Source: Alphaproteobacteria bacterium
GTDB taxonomy: Bacteria; Pseudomonadota; Alphaproteobacteria; Sphingomonadales; Sphingomonadaceae
DNA: 64,000 nt
Direction of reading: 5' to 3'
Assembly: GCA_030424845.1 (NCBI GenBank)
Contig: JAUHWC010000003.1
Coordinates: 124,001 to 188,000, forward strand
Shown: positions 9,685 through 17,530 of the stretch, piece after piece
Position numbering within the stretch: position 1 is the stretch's first letter
How the letters are laid out: every line of letters starts with the position of its first letter
Translations under genes and position numbers: made by a program
The notes under the pieces: model-generated
What the model was told of the DNA's origin: nothing
What the model saw: the letters and a program-made list of their open reading frames with translations, nothing else
Databases searched by the model: none

Positions 9685-10571
9685 TGGCTGGACTCGCCGC
9701 CAACCCGATCGTGATGGAAGGTGCCGCCTGGCCCGATTACGGGTTGGTGGACAGCGGGCATGGGCGCAAGCTCGAACGCTACGGACCATATCGTTTCATT
9801 CGCCCGGAACCGCAGGCGATGTGGGCGCCGCGCCTTGCCGATTGGGACGCGCATGGCGAATTTGTCCCCGGCTCTGACGAGGACGGCGGCGGCCGCTGGC
9901 AGTTCCACCGCGACGTGCCCCGTGATGGCTGGCCGCTGTCGTGGAACGAGGTTGCATTCACCGCGCAGTGCACGCCCTTCCGCCACCTCGGCTTCTTCCC
10001 GGACATGGCTCCCGTGTGGGACTGGATGCGCGCGATGCTCGAAGGCAAGCCTGACGCGCAGACCATGAACCTGTTCGGCTATACCGGCGTGGGGTCGCTG
10101 GCGCTGAGCCGGTGCGGCCCCGTAACCCATGTCGATGCCAGCAAGAAGTCCGTCGCCCAGGCGCGCGAGAACGCGGCGCTGTCCGGCATGGAGGATCGCC
10201 CGATCCGCTGGATGATCGACGATGCCAGCAAGTTCACTGCCCGCGAGGTGCGCCGAGAAAGGCGCTACGACGGGATCATCCTCGACCCGCCCAAGTTCGG
10301 GCGCGGCCCCAAGAACGAGACATGGCGCCTCGAGGAGAGCCTGCCCGGCCTGATCGGCGATTGCCGGCAGTTGCTGGATGCCGACAGCCGCTTCTGTTTC
10401 CTGACCGTCTATGCCGTGCGCATGTCATCGCTCGCCATCGGCGGGCTGATGGCGGAAGCGTTTGCCGGTCTGCCCGGCACGGTGGAGCATGGCGAACTGG
10501 CCGTGCGCGAAGAGGGGGAGGGCGGCCGGTTGCTGCCGACCGCCATCTTTGCCCGCTGGAGGACTGACTGA
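9684..10571 (+). CDS. Class I SAM-dependent methyltransferase, RlmK/RlmI-like
   Basis: A 295-residue methyltransferase. The SAM-binding region shows NLFGYTGVGSLAL at about 129-141 (motif I) followed by HVDASKKSVAQARENAAL, and the catalytic-region motif ILDPPKFGRGP at about 194-204 resembles the DPP[KS]F of rRNA m5C/m2G methyltransferases of the RlmI/RlmK group. It lacks the N-terminal PUA domain of RlmI. Its ATG overlaps the thrC stop (TGATG). An RNA substrate is likely from the motifs; the exact target is unknown. Confidence 0.82.
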   Translation: MAGLAANPIVMEGAAWPDYGLVDSGHGRKLERYGPYRFIRPEPQAMWAPRLADWDAHGEFVPGSDEDGGGRWQFHRDVPRDGWPLSWNEVAFTAQCTPFRHLGFFPDMAPVWDWMRAMLEGKPDAQTMNLFGYTGVGSLALSRCGPVTHVDASKKSVAQARENAALSGMEDRPIRWMIDDASKFTAREVRRERRYDGIILDPPKFGRGPKNETWRLEESLPGLIGDCRQLLDADSRFCFLTVYAVRMSSLAIGGLMAEAFAGLPGTVEHGELAVREEGEGGRLLPTAIFARWRTD

Positions 10572-10596
10572 CCGCGTGATCGCGGCCAGCCGGCCA

Positions 10597-11373
10597 TCAC
10601 ATCGCTTGCAGGTCTGCCAGGAAGGCCTTGATGCGCGCGGCGTTGTAGCCCAGGTCGCTCACGCCCACCTGGCTGACGCTGCGCATGTCCACGCGGCTTG
10701 ATCCATCAGCCACCGGGGTTACCTGAACCACCACGTCATCGCGGAACTTCAGGTAGCCGGCATAGGCTGTGCCCTCGACATGGCCAGCCGCGGCATCGAC
10801 GTGGTCCACGTCCCAGCCGCGATCTTCCATCAAGGCGCGGGCATCACCCAGCACTTGCGCGGGATCCTTGTCGATCACGATCGGCTGGATATCGGCATAG
10901 GCTTGCGAATGGAACGCGCGCCATTCCTCGATGCTGAAGGGGCCGGTGCTGGTCTCGGGGCGGTCCTTGGTGACGAACTGCGGCGGGTCATCCATGTCGG
11001 TGGTAATGTCGTGGATCGGCGGTACGCTGCCGCCCGGCATCATCACCTGCGTGTACATCACCAGAAGCAGGGCCAGCGAAAGCGCCAGCGCCACGCCTGC
11101 CTTCCAGCGCCCCGCGGCCTTGCGCCAGATCGTCAGCATCAGGCCGAGGAAGGCGAGCAGGGCGATCACGGCCGCAGGCTGCAACATCTGCATGAAGGCC
11201 ATGAAGCCGCTGATCTTCTCGATCATGTCATAACGGGCCAGTGTGAGCCCGCCCAGCGCCACCACGATGACCAGTATGGCCCCTCCCAGGGCGAAGTTGC
11301 ACAGCCAACCGATCCACTTGGGCGCGGCTTCCTTGTCCTGTGCGGGTGCAGCCGGTGCCGATGCCATAATCAT
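10597..11373 (-). CDS. DUF1499 membrane protein
   Basis: A 258-residue protein with three N-terminal transmembrane helices (about residues 20-47, 60-85 and 90-112) and a C-terminal DUF1499 domain. The domain begins at PPIHDITTDMDDPPQF and ends with the characteristic RVDMRSVSQVGVSDLGYNA segment. No enzymatic role is known for the family. It is convergent with the upstream methyltransferase (25 bases apart). The first Met (MIMASAP) may be replaced by the third residue. Confidence 0.8.
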   Translation of the reverse strand: MIMASAPAAPAQDKEAAPKWIGWLCNFALGGAILVIVVALGGLTLARYDMIEKISGFMAFMQMLQPAAVIALLAFLGLMLTIWRKAAGRWKAGVALALSLALLLVMYTQVMMPGGSVPPIHDITTDMDDPPQFVTKDRPETSTGPFSIEEWRAFHSQAYADIQPIVIDKDPAQVLGDARALMEDRGWDVDHVDAAAGHVEGTAYAGYLKFRDDVVVQVTPVADGSSRVDMRSVSQVGVSDLGYNAARIKAFLADLQAM

Positions 11374-11494
11374 GTCCTCCCAAAACCGTTTGGCAGGAGA
11401 AGGTCACATTCGCCCGCCCGCGTCAACACCACCTATGTACGGTGATGGCGATGCTGTCTTGCCAAGTGCGCGCCGCTTTGCCATTTGCGCGGCC

Positions 11495-11863
11495 ATGGCA
11501 GACAGCCTCATCCTGGAACTCGCCGACTTCGTGCACGATATCCACACGGGTATCTATTCCGAAGAGACCGGCCAGCCGCAACCGCTCAAGTTCACCGTGC
11601 AGGTCAAGCTGCGCGTTGAGGATCACTACGATCCCGATACGCCGCTCGATGCGTCCAAGAACTACATGGACCTGAAGTTCGCCTGTTCGGAGAGCCTTGG
11701 CGACACGCATTACCAGCTCATCGAAGCCGTGGCCGATCACGTCTGCGAAACGCTGTTCCTGCAGGATGAGCGGGTGGAGCAGGTGAGCGTCAAGATCGTC
11801 AAGCTCGCCCTGTCGGAGGCTGACGAGCAGATCGGCATCACCTTGGTGCGGGAGAGGAAGTGA
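11495..11863 (+). CDS. folB: Dihydroneopterin aldolase family protein
   Basis: FolB-family tunnelling-fold protein of 122 residues, expected to cleave 7,8-dihydroneopterin to 6-hydroxymethyl-7,8-dihydropterin for folate synthesis. Visible family features are an N-terminal strand ending HDIHTGIYSEE, the central DASKNYMDLKFACSE region, and a C-terminal strand VSVKIVKLAL. The start at 11495 (MADSLILELADF) fits the family; longer upstream starts overlap the opposite gene's promoter region. The next gene's GTG overlaps its stop. Confidence 0.85.
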   Translation: MADSLILELADFVHDIHTGIYSEETGQPQPLKFTVQVKLRVEDHYDPDTPLDASKNYMDLKFACSESLGDTHYQLIEAVADHVCETLFLQDERVEQVSVKIVKLALSEADEQIGITLVRERK

Positions 11864-12195
11864 GCAGCCAGGAAGTGATCGCCGCAACGGACCTGCCGGG
11901 CGATCCGGTGGATGCCGCGACGCGTTTCTTCAACGAGATCGTCCCGCAGGTTCGGGCCTTGGATGCTGCCGACATCCTGATCCACTTCCTGCCCGCCGGA
12001 CACGAACATGATGCCTGGCGCGTTGCCGCTGTCCAGGATCTCGCCCGTGAAGCCGCACCGCGCCGGGTCAACGCCTTCGTTGCCGCGCTGGACCAAAAGG
12101 CAGCTGGCGATGCCGCGGCGGATTATGCCAGGAACGCGCCCGGCGTTACCGGCCAGATCTTCACCCTGGGTGCATTTCCGCAGGAAAGGGACTAA
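11860..12195 (+). CDS. Small Rossmann-fold-like protein of unknown function
   Basis: A 111-residue protein with a GTG start overlapping the folB stop by four bases. The C-terminal RNAPGVTGQIFTLGAFP resembles the substrate-loop end of short-chain dehydrogenases, which often carry a YVTGQ-like segment, and the middle is Ala-rich alpha/beta, but there is no N-terminal nucleotide-binding glycine motif. It may be a shortened dehydrogenase-like fold without enzymatic activity. It sits between folB and moaA, so a pterin-related role is possible but unproven. Confidence 0.6.
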   Translation: MSSQEVIAATDLPGDPVDAATRFFNEIVPQVRALDAADILIHFLPAGHEHDAWRVAAVQDLAREAAPRRVNAFVAALDQKAAGDAAADYARNAPGVTGQIFTLGAFPQERD

Positions 12196-12206
12196 ATAGG
12201 CGGCAC

Positions 12207-13211
12207 ATGTCCTGTTCCAAGCCCCTTGTCGATGCGTTCAACCGGCGCATTTCCTATCTTCGCCTGTCGGTGACAGACAGGTGCGACCTGCGTTGCACCT
12301 ATTGCATGCCGGAACTGATGAAGTTCCTGCCCAAGAAGGAAGTCCTCAGCCTCGAGGAGCTGCACAAGCTGGGCCTTGCCTTCATCGAACGCGGGATCAC
12401 CAAGATCCGCCTGACGGGTGGCGAACCGCTGGTGCGGCGCGACGTGATCCAGCTGGTGCAGGCGCTGGGCCGCAAGCTGGGAGACGGGCTGGAGGAACTT
12501 ACCCTCACCACCAACGGCACCCAGCTGGCAGACCATGCGGACGATCTTGCCGCCGTCGGGGTCAGGCGCATCAATGTCAGCCTCGACACGATGGACGGCG
12601 AATTGTTCCAGCAGCTGGCCCGCCGCGACAGGCTGGTACAGGTGCTGCAGGGCATCGCCGCCGCGAAGGAGGCGGGGATCAAGGTCAAGATCAATACCGT
12701 GGCGCTGAAGGGGCTCAACGAGGACGAGATTCCCTTCCTCGTCGAGTGGGCCCACGCCAACGGGCATGACATGACCCTGATCGAAGTGATGCCGCTGGGC
12801 GAGGTGGATGGCGAGCGGGTGGACCATTACCTGCCGCTCCCCGCCATTCGCGAACGGCTGGAGAAGAAGTGGACGCTGGAGGAAAGCGATTACCGCACCG
12901 GCGGCCCGTCCCGCTATGTCACCATCCGCGAGACGGGTGGCGGGCGGCTGGGCTTCATCACCCCGCTGACCAACAATTTCTGCGCCAGCTGCAACCGTAT
13001 TCGCGTTACGGCAACCGGCCAGCTTTACGCCTGCCTTGGCGGGTCCGAGATGGTCGATCTGCGCGGCGCGCTGCGGTCCGACAATCCCGATGCCAACCTC
13101 GCTGCCGCGCTCGATGAAGCCATGCGGATCAAGCCCGAGCGCCATCATTTCGAAATCGCCGAGGGGGCTGCTCCGGCTCAGCCGCGCCACATGTCGGTGA
13201 CAGGGGGCTAG
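12207..13211 (+). CDS. moaA: GTP 3',8-cyclase (molybdenum cofactor biosynthesis protein A)
   Basis: Radical SAM enzyme that starts molybdopterin synthesis by cyclising GTP. The SAM-cluster motif CDLRCTYCMPE is at about residues 26-36, and the second C-terminal 4Fe-4S cluster is in NNFCASCNRIRVTATGQLYAC. The protein ends SVTGG, the C-terminal double glycine that participates in catalysis. At 334 residues it has normal length. moaD follows after one base and moaE after that. Confidence 0.97.
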   Translation: MSCSKPLVDAFNRRISYLRLSVTDRCDLRCTYCMPELMKFLPKKEVLSLEELHKLGLAFIERGITKIRLTGGEPLVRRDVIQLVQALGRKLGDGLEELTLTTNGTQLADHADDLAAVGVRRINVSLDTMDGELFQQLARRDRLVQVLQGIAAAKEAGIKVKINTVALKGLNEDEIPFLVEWAHANGHDMTLIEVMPLGEVDGERVDHYLPLPAIRERLEKKWTLEESDYRTGGPSRYVTIRETGGGRLGFITPLTNNFCASCNRIRVTATGQLYACLGGSEMVDLRGALRSDNPDANLAAALDEAMRIKPERHHFEIAEGAAPAQPRHMSVTGG

Positions 13212-13212
13212 G

Positions 13213-13455
13213 ATGGCCGTGAAGCTGGTGTTCCTCGGCAAGCTGGCTGACCTGGCAGGCGTTGACGAAAGAGATGTCGAGGCCCCGCTCGACTGGCAGG
13301 GCCTGCTGGATGAATTGCAGGGGCCGATTGGCGATGCCGTGCAGCAGGATCGCACCCGCATTGCCCTGAACGGCGAGGTGCTGGCTGACAAGTCGGCGCT
13401 CCATGCTAACTCGGGTGACGAGGTTGCCCTGCTGCCTCCGGTGAGCGGCGGCTGA
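13213..13455 (+). CDS. moaD: Molybdopterin synthase sulfur-carrier subunit
   Basis: Ubiquitin-like small subunit, 80 residues, ending LLPPVSGG with the C-terminal Gly-Gly that is thiocarboxylated and delivers sulfur to precursor Z together with MoaE. It starts one base after the moaA stop and ends three bases before moaE, as expected of a single transcript. Confidence 0.95.
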   Translation: MAVKLVFLGKLADLAGVDERDVEAPLDWQGLLDELQGPIGDAVQQDRTRIALNGEVLADKSALHANSGDEVALLPPVSGG

Positions 13456-13458
13456 CCA

Positions 13459-13986
13459 ATGGCGCGCGATGTCCGCCTGCTGACCCAGCCCTTCAGCCCG
13501 GGGCAATTCGTCGGGCCGTTCACCAATGCCCACCCCGGGCTAGGCGGTGTCTGCACTTTCGTGGGCGAAGTTCGCAGCGATGACGCGGTCGAGGCGCTGG
13601 AGCTGATCCATTACGAGAAAATGACCCTCAAGGGCATGGAGGAACTGGCGGACAAGGCGATCGAACGCTTCGGCCTGATGGGCCTGTTGGTCGTGCATCG
13701 CAGCGGTGTGATGCACGTGGGTGAACCCATCGTGCTGGTGTCGGCTGCCGCGAGGCACCGGCGCGAGGCCATCGAGGCGGTGGACTACACGATGGATCAC
13801 CTCAAGTCCGACAGCTGGTTCTGGAAGCGCGAGAAGCGCGCCGACGGCTGGCACTGGATCGAACCGCGCGAACAGGACCATTCGGACCTTGCCCGCTGGG
13901 CCTCACCTGAATTCAACGCATTTGACCTGAATCAAGGTGGCGGCCTGCGAATCAAGGCAATCCCGACCTCACAGAATTGGAGGTAA
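13459..13986 (+). CDS. moaE: Molybdopterin synthase catalytic subunit
   Basis: Large subunit of MPT synthase; it inserts two sulfurs into cyclic pyranopterin monophosphate. Family motifs are TFVGEVRSDD near residue 35, IHYEKMTLKGME, the HRREAIEAVDYTMDHLK helix at about 95-115, and the catalytic lysine segment WFWKREKRADG. At 175 residues it is longer than E. coli MoaE (150), with an extra C-terminal extension after DHSDLARW. Confidence 0.95.
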   Translation: MARDVRLLTQPFSPGQFVGPFTNAHPGLGGVCTFVGEVRSDDAVEALELIHYEKMTLKGMEELADKAIERFGLMGLLVVHRSGVMHVGEPIVLVSAAARHRREAIEAVDYTMDHLKSDSWFWKREKRADGWHWIEPREQDHSDLARWASPEFNAFDLNQGGGLRIKAIPTSQNWR

Positions 13987-13989
13987 GGG

Positions 13990-14424
13990 ATGGCCCAGAA
14001 ACTCAACCGTGAAGCAATTGCCCGCCACGCCACGGTGCATGATGCACCGCCGCAGGCGCGTGAGCCGCATATTGTCGACCGCACGTTCGAGATGCCGGGT
14101 GGTGTTTATCTGACCATGGTCGGCTGTTACCTTGTCTTCCTTGCAACTACCGGGCTCGCCTTTGCCAATCCCGGTCTGATCCTGCCGATGGCAATCTTCG
14201 TCTTCTTCATCGTGGCCGGTTTCGGCCTGGTGCGGGCGTGGACGAAGCTTGCCCCTGAAGCGCCTGCCAAGGCGATGAGCTGGGGCAAGTTCCAGCGGGA
14301 CGGGATCCGCAGCCTTACGGGGCACAACACTGCAGGCGCAGCGACAGTACAGGTTCTGATCCTCCCAGTACTGCTCGTAGCCTGGGGCTTGGCAGTCGTG
14401 ACCATTGCCGCCTTGGTGCGCTAA
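13990..14424 (+). CDS. Hypothetical three-helix membrane protein
   Basis: A 144-residue protein not assigned to a named family here. A hydrophilic N terminus of about 38 residues is followed by hydrophobic helices at about 40-58, 64-84 and 120-142, with a short charged stretch (RAWTKLAPEAPAKAMSW) between the second and third. It starts three bases after the moaE stop and so is probably co-transcribed with moaADE, and is followed by a strong intrinsic terminator. No function can be assigned. Confidence 0.65.
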   Translation: MAQKLNREAIARHATVHDAPPQAREPHIVDRTFEMPGGVYLTMVGCYLVFLATTGLAFANPGLILPMAIFVFFIVAGFGLVRAWTKLAPEAPAKAMSWGKFQRDGIRSLTGHNTAGAATVQVLILPVLLVAWGLAVVTIAALVR

Positions 14425-14469
14425 CTGTCCTGCTCACGCGACTAGGACCAAAGCGTAGTTGTCCCGTAC

Positions 14470-14506
14470 AGCGCGGGATCGGTCTCCAGCCGGTCCCGCG
14501 CTTTTT
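14470..14506 (+). terminator. Intrinsic terminator after the moaADE cluster
   Basis: A 13-base-pair GC-rich stem (14470-14482 with 14490-14502, one T:G pair) closed by a seven-base loop and followed directly by TTTTT. It reads rightward and ends the rightward folB-moaA-moaD-moaE-membrane protein run just before the convergent lipoprotein gene. Confidence 0.85.
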
Positions 14507-14515
14507 CATGCGCGT

Positions 14516-15022
14516 TCAGGAGCCGACCGTGCCCAGCATCGCGGCGAGAAGCTCGTCCTGAGCCTCCACCATGCCGGCTACCTCTCCCCGTGCCTGCCCA
14601 ACCGCGTCCAGTTCGTTGCCCTCGACCGCTGCCGTGACATAGAGCCTGTCGATATCGGCAAGGGCGATGATCGCATCGCTGCGGGTCGCTTGCAGGGCAG
14701 CGATGGCGGCTTGCGCGCGTGACCATTCCAGCGAACCGATCTGCGCGCCGGCCGCCTGCTGCACCGGACCACGCGTTTCGTCGGCCGCTGCAAGGAATCG
14801 CTGGTGGGCTGCGCGGGCGCTGGCTGCCAGCTCACCCAATTGCGCAAGGGTTTCTCCCGAAGGCGGGGCAGGGGTAAAGGCTGGCGCGGGCGGGACGGCG
14901 AAGGACCCGCTGACGCGTTCCGAATCGCGGACCGCCAGGCTGGGATAATCCTGCGGGGTGGCGCAGGCGGCCAGCAGCAGCGTCGTGGCCATTGCGGCCG
15001 GGGTAAAAGCGTGCGATTTCAT
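14516..15022 (-). CDS. Hypothetical lipoprotein
   Basis: A 168-residue protein starting MKSHAFTPAAMATTLL with a lipobox LAACATP at about residues 18-24, so probably exported and lipid-anchored. The mature part is Ala/Glu/Arg-rich helix, including RAAHQRFLAAADE and QAAIAALQATRSDAIIALAD, which suggests a coiled-coil. A TTG start two codons upstream is possible; the ATG has an AAGG at normal spacing. No family was recognised. Convergent with the upstream cluster and divergent from rplU. Confidence 0.65.
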   Translation of the reverse strand: MKSHAFTPAAMATTLLLAACATPQDYPSLAVRDSERVSGSFAVPPAPAFTPAPPSGETLAQLGELAASARAAHQRFLAAADETRGPVQQAAGAQIGSLEWSRAQAAIAALQATRSDAIIALADIDRLYVTAAVEGNELDAVGQARGEVAGMVEAQDELLAAMLGTVGS

Positions 15023-15105
15023 CGCCAATCGCCTTAGCGAGCGCGGGCGCGGCTTTCCAGCCTGTGATTTTCGCCCGATTCCGCGCCAAAAGGCATTGCA
15101 ACTTG

Positions 15106-15133
15106 TTGACAGCGGGCGGCACCTGCCTTATCG
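15106..15133 (+). promoter_or_regulatory. Candidate rplU-rpmA promoter
   Basis: TTGACA at 15106-15111, the full consensus -35 hexamer, is followed after 16 bases by TTATCG at 15128-15133, a weak -10. The predicted start near 15140 lies about 95 bases before rplU. By-eye consensus match only. Confidence 0.4.
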
Positions 15134-15172
15134 GGCGCCCCACTTGGCGGTGCCCTTGTGGGCGCCTTTTTT
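15133..15172 (+). other. Terminator-like hairpin in the rplU leader
   Basis: GGGCGCC (15133-15139) and CAC (15141-15143) pair with GTGGGCGCC (15158-15166), with one bulged C, and a run of six T follows at 15167-15172. This has the form of an intrinsic terminator pointing into rplU, but the candidate promoter overlaps its left arm, so it could equally be a 5' protective hairpin. Possible ribosomal-protein attenuator; unproven. Confidence 0.4.
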
Positions 15173-15233
15173 GTCATTGCCATGGGTTTTCGTCCGGCAG
15201 CAACGACACCATACGAAACGAAAGTAGAGCACC

Positions 15234-15758
15234 ATGTTCGCAGTAGTGCGCACGGGCGGCAAGCAGTATCGCGTCGCCGAAGGAGACAAGATCGCGGTTG
15301 AGAAGCTGGCTGGTGAAGCCGGTGAAACGATCGTGCTGGGCGATGTCCTGCTGGCAGGCGAAGGCGGCAACCTGGCCGACGCTTCCAAGGTCACCGTCTC
15401 GGCTGAAATCATCGCCCAGGCGAAGAGCGAGAAGGTCACCGTCTTCAAGAAGCGCCGCCGCCACAACTACCGTCGCAAGAACGGCCACCGCCAGCAGATG
15501 ACGCTGCTGCGCATCACCGCCGTTGGCGAAGGCAAGAAGCCGGCTGCCAAGAAGGCTGCCGCCGTGAAGGATACCTCGCAGGAGAAGGCTTCGCCCGATG
15601 TGCACAAGGCCGCTCCCGTGAAGGACGGCGCAGCTGCGGCAAAGCCGGCTGAAAAGAAGCCCGCTGCCAAGAAGGCAGCAGCCAAGAAGCCGGCTGCAAA
15701 GAAGCCTGCCGCCAAGAAGGCCGCCGCCAAGAAGCCGGCTGCCAAGAAGGCTGACTAA
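15234..15758 (+). CDS. rplU: 50S ribosomal protein L21 with long Lys/Ala/Pro tail
   Basis: Residues 1 to about 100 form a standard L21 starting [20 protein letters not shown] and containing [19 protein letters not shown], the rRNA-binding segment. A tail of about 74 residues follows, much of it tandem AAKKPAAKK-type repeats like those in histone H1 or HU tails, ending KKAD. Typical L21 is about 103 residues. The tail is highly basic and low-complexity. rpmA follows after 47 bases, as in most bacteria. Confidence 0.95.
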   Translation: MFAVVRTGGKQYRVAEGDKIAVEKLAGEAGETIVLGDVLLAGEGGNLADASKVTVSAEIIAQAKSEKVTVFKKRRRHNYRRKNGHRQQMTLLRITAVGEGKKPAAKKAAAVKDTSQEKASPDVHKAAPVKDGAAAAKPAEKKPAAKKAAAKKPAAKKPAAKKAAAKKPAAKKAD

Positions 15759-15805
15759 GGATTAACCCGGCTGCGGCCGGATGAACGGATACGGAGTAAG
15801 ACGAG

Positions 15806-16075
15806 ATGGCACATAAGAAAGCTGGCGGTTCGTCACGTAACGGTCGCGACTCAGCAGGCCGTCGCCTCGGTGTGAAGAAGTTCGGCGGTCAGGAAGTGAT
15901 CGGCGGCAATATTATCGTGCGTCAGCGCGGCACGAAGTTCTACCCGGGTGCCAATGTCGGCATGGGCAAGGACCACACGCTGTTTGCGCTCGAAGCCGGC
16001 CGCGTGCGTTTCCACGATGGCAAGCTGGGCCGCAAGTATGTGTCGGTAGACGCGATGGCGCAGGCAGCCGAATAA
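15806..16075 (+). CDS. rpmA: 50S ribosomal protein L27
   Basis: An 89-residue L27 starting [20 protein letters not shown]; the flexible N terminus reaches the peptidyl-transferase centre. The conserved [19 protein letters not shown] segment is present. No N-terminal cleavage extension of the Firmicutes type is seen. Partner of rplU, followed by an intrinsic terminator. Confidence 0.97.
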   Translation: MAHKKAGGSSRNGRDSAGRRLGVKKFGGQEVIGGNIIVRQRGTKFYPGANVGMGKDHTLFALEAGRVRFHDGKLGRKYVSVDAMAQAAE

Positions 16076-16147
16076 CCGGATGAGCCGATAAAGGGGTCAT
16101 CCACCGGGTGACCCCAGGGATTGTCGCAAGAAATCCCGCGATTGGAA

Positions 16148-16177
16148 GGAGATGGGGCCACCCCCGTCTCCTTTTTT
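16148..16177 (+). terminator. Intrinsic terminator after rpmA
   Basis: A 10-base-pair stem GGAGATGGGG/CCCCGTCTCC (one T:G pair) with a CCAC loop and a TTTTTT tail. A second hairpin without a T tract, GGGGTCA/TGACCCC, precedes it at 16092-16114. Together they end the rplU-rpmA message and isolate the GNAT gene. Confidence 0.88.
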
Positions 16178-16251
16178 ATTTCTCCTTCGCAACATCACCG
16201 TCACCCAGCGCAAGTAGGAGCTGCGGCGAGGGGGCATGGAGGAGAAGTGCA

Positions 16252-16821
16252 ATGTTCATGCGTACCGAGCGCCTGTTCCTCAGGCCCACATTTCCCGAAG
16301 ACTGGCGCGAGATCTATCGCGGCATCAACGATGCGGGCGTGGTGCGCATGCTGGCGCGTGCGCCCTGGCCATATCGCCCGGAAGATGCGCAGCAATTCTG
16401 CGCGCAGGCTGCCGAAAGTTCCGAAATCCGGCTGGCGATCACGCTGCCCGGCACCGATGGTGCGCCCATCATAGGCATGATCGGCCTCGATCGCAGCGAG
16501 GATGTTCCCGAAGTGGGATACTGGATCGCGCGCGGATATCGCCGGCAGGGCTTTGCCAGCGAAGCCGTGCAAGGCGTGATCGCGATCGCCCGCATGCTGG
16601 GCGTGAAGCAGCTCCAGGCCGGGCACTATATCGACAACCCGGCCAGCGGCGGCGTGCTGCGCAAGGCAGGTTTCAGGGAAACCGGCGAAGTACGGCCAAC
16701 CCATGCATTGGGACGCGGCGGGGAGATGGTTCTTTCACGCCGTTACGCCTTGTGCCTGCGCGATCCATGCGCCAATGGCGACAACCAGGCCTGCCCGCGC
16801 GACAATCGCAAACCGGCCTGA
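16252..16821 (+). CDS. GNAT-family N-acetyltransferase (RimJ/RimL type)
   Basis: A 189-residue acetyltransferase starting MFMRTERLFLRPTFPEDW, the usual RimJ/RimL-type opening. The acetyl-CoA-binding signature is GYWIARGYRRQGFASEAVQG at about residues 90-109. A GGAGGAG ribosome binding site precedes the ATG at 16252. GNAT genes commonly sit beside rplU-rpmA in alphaproteobacteria, usually followed by obgE; obgE is not found here. Substrate unknown. Confidence 0.82.
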   Translation: MFMRTERLFLRPTFPEDWREIYRGINDAGVVRMLARAPWPYRPEDAQQFCAQAAESSEIRLAITLPGTDGAPIIGMIGLDRSEDVPEVGYWIARGYRRQGFASEAVQGVIAIARMLGVKQLQAGHYIDNPASGGVLRKAGFRETGEVRPTHALGRGGEMVLSRRYALCLRDPCANGDNQACPRDNRKPA

Positions 16822-16885
16822 GGGATCAAGCGGGCTTGCCTGCCCGACGCGCTGCCACTACCCCGCTCTGCGCCAGCCAAGATCA

Positions 16886-16905
16886 CAGGCCTGGCGCAGG
16901 GCCTG
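16886..16905. promoter_or_regulatory. Inverted repeat upstream of the TetR gene
   Basis: CAGGCC and GGCCTG are separated by eight bases, about 14 bases before the TetR-family ATG. TetR proteins often bind such repeats in their own promoters, so this may be an autoregulatory operator. Weak evidence: short arms in GC-rich DNA. Confidence 0.25.
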
Positions 16906-16918
16906 GGAGGGGCGCAAC

Positions 16919-17509
16919 ATGTCGATACGCAAGAGGCTTTCGCCCGAGGAGAGCCGGGCAGCCGCGCTGGCTGCTGCCCGCGAATTGCTGATCGAGGCAG
17001 GGCCGCAAGCTGTCACACTCAAGGCCGTTGCCACCCGTATCGGGCGCACCCATGCCAACCTGCTGCATCATTTCGGCTCTGCCGCTGGCTTGCAGAAGGC
17101 GTTGGCAGGGCATCTGGCTGGCACCGTGTGCGATGCCATCGGCGATGCCGTGCTGGCGACGCGGGCGAGAGCCGCCACGCCGCGCGACGTGGTCAACATG
17201 ACATTCGATGCCTTCGACGCGCAGGGCGGTGGTGCCCTGGCCAGCTGGATGCTGGCATCGGGCAATGAGGATGCGCTGGATCCGATCGTGGAGGCAATCC
17301 GCCAGCTGATGTGTGACCTGCACCCCCAGAAGCGCCAGCCCGGTGTCGAGAAAGCCATGCACGAAGCGACCTATTCGCTGGTGCTGCTGGCGCTGGGCGA
17401 TGCATTGATGGGGCCGCCTCTGGCCGAATCGCTTGGCGTCGAGAGAAGCACGGCGCGCGATACGGCGACCGCGATCGTCGCTGCATCCTTTACCAAACCC
17501 GACCGTTGA
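16919..17509 (+). CDS. TetR-family transcriptional regulator
   Basis: A 196-residue regulator starting MSIRKRLSPEESRAAALAAA. The helix-turn-helix is at about residues 30-55 (GPQAVTLKAVATRIGRTHAN, then LLHHFGSAAGLQ in place of the more usual YYHFxSKEGLL). The C-terminal ligand-binding half is all-helical. The nearest neighbours are a GNAT gene upstream and the convergent ygfZ-type gene, so its target is not evident. Confidence 0.8.
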   Translation: MSIRKRLSPEESRAAALAAARELLIEAGPQAVTLKAVATRIGRTHANLLHHFGSAAGLQKALAGHLAGTVCDAIGDAVLATRARAATPRDVVNMTFDAFDAQGGGALASWMLASGNEDALDPIVEAIRQLMCDLHPQKRQPGVEKAMHEATYSLVLLALGDALMGPPLAESLGVERSTARDTATAIVAASFTKPDR

Positions 17510-17530
17510 ACCTGCAACGGGGAGGCTGCC

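Noticed and set aside
15467-15745. Minus-strand open frame rich in Ala and Phe over the L21 tail
   Set aside because: It is the mirror of the AAKKPAAKK repeats in rplU and has no ribosome site.
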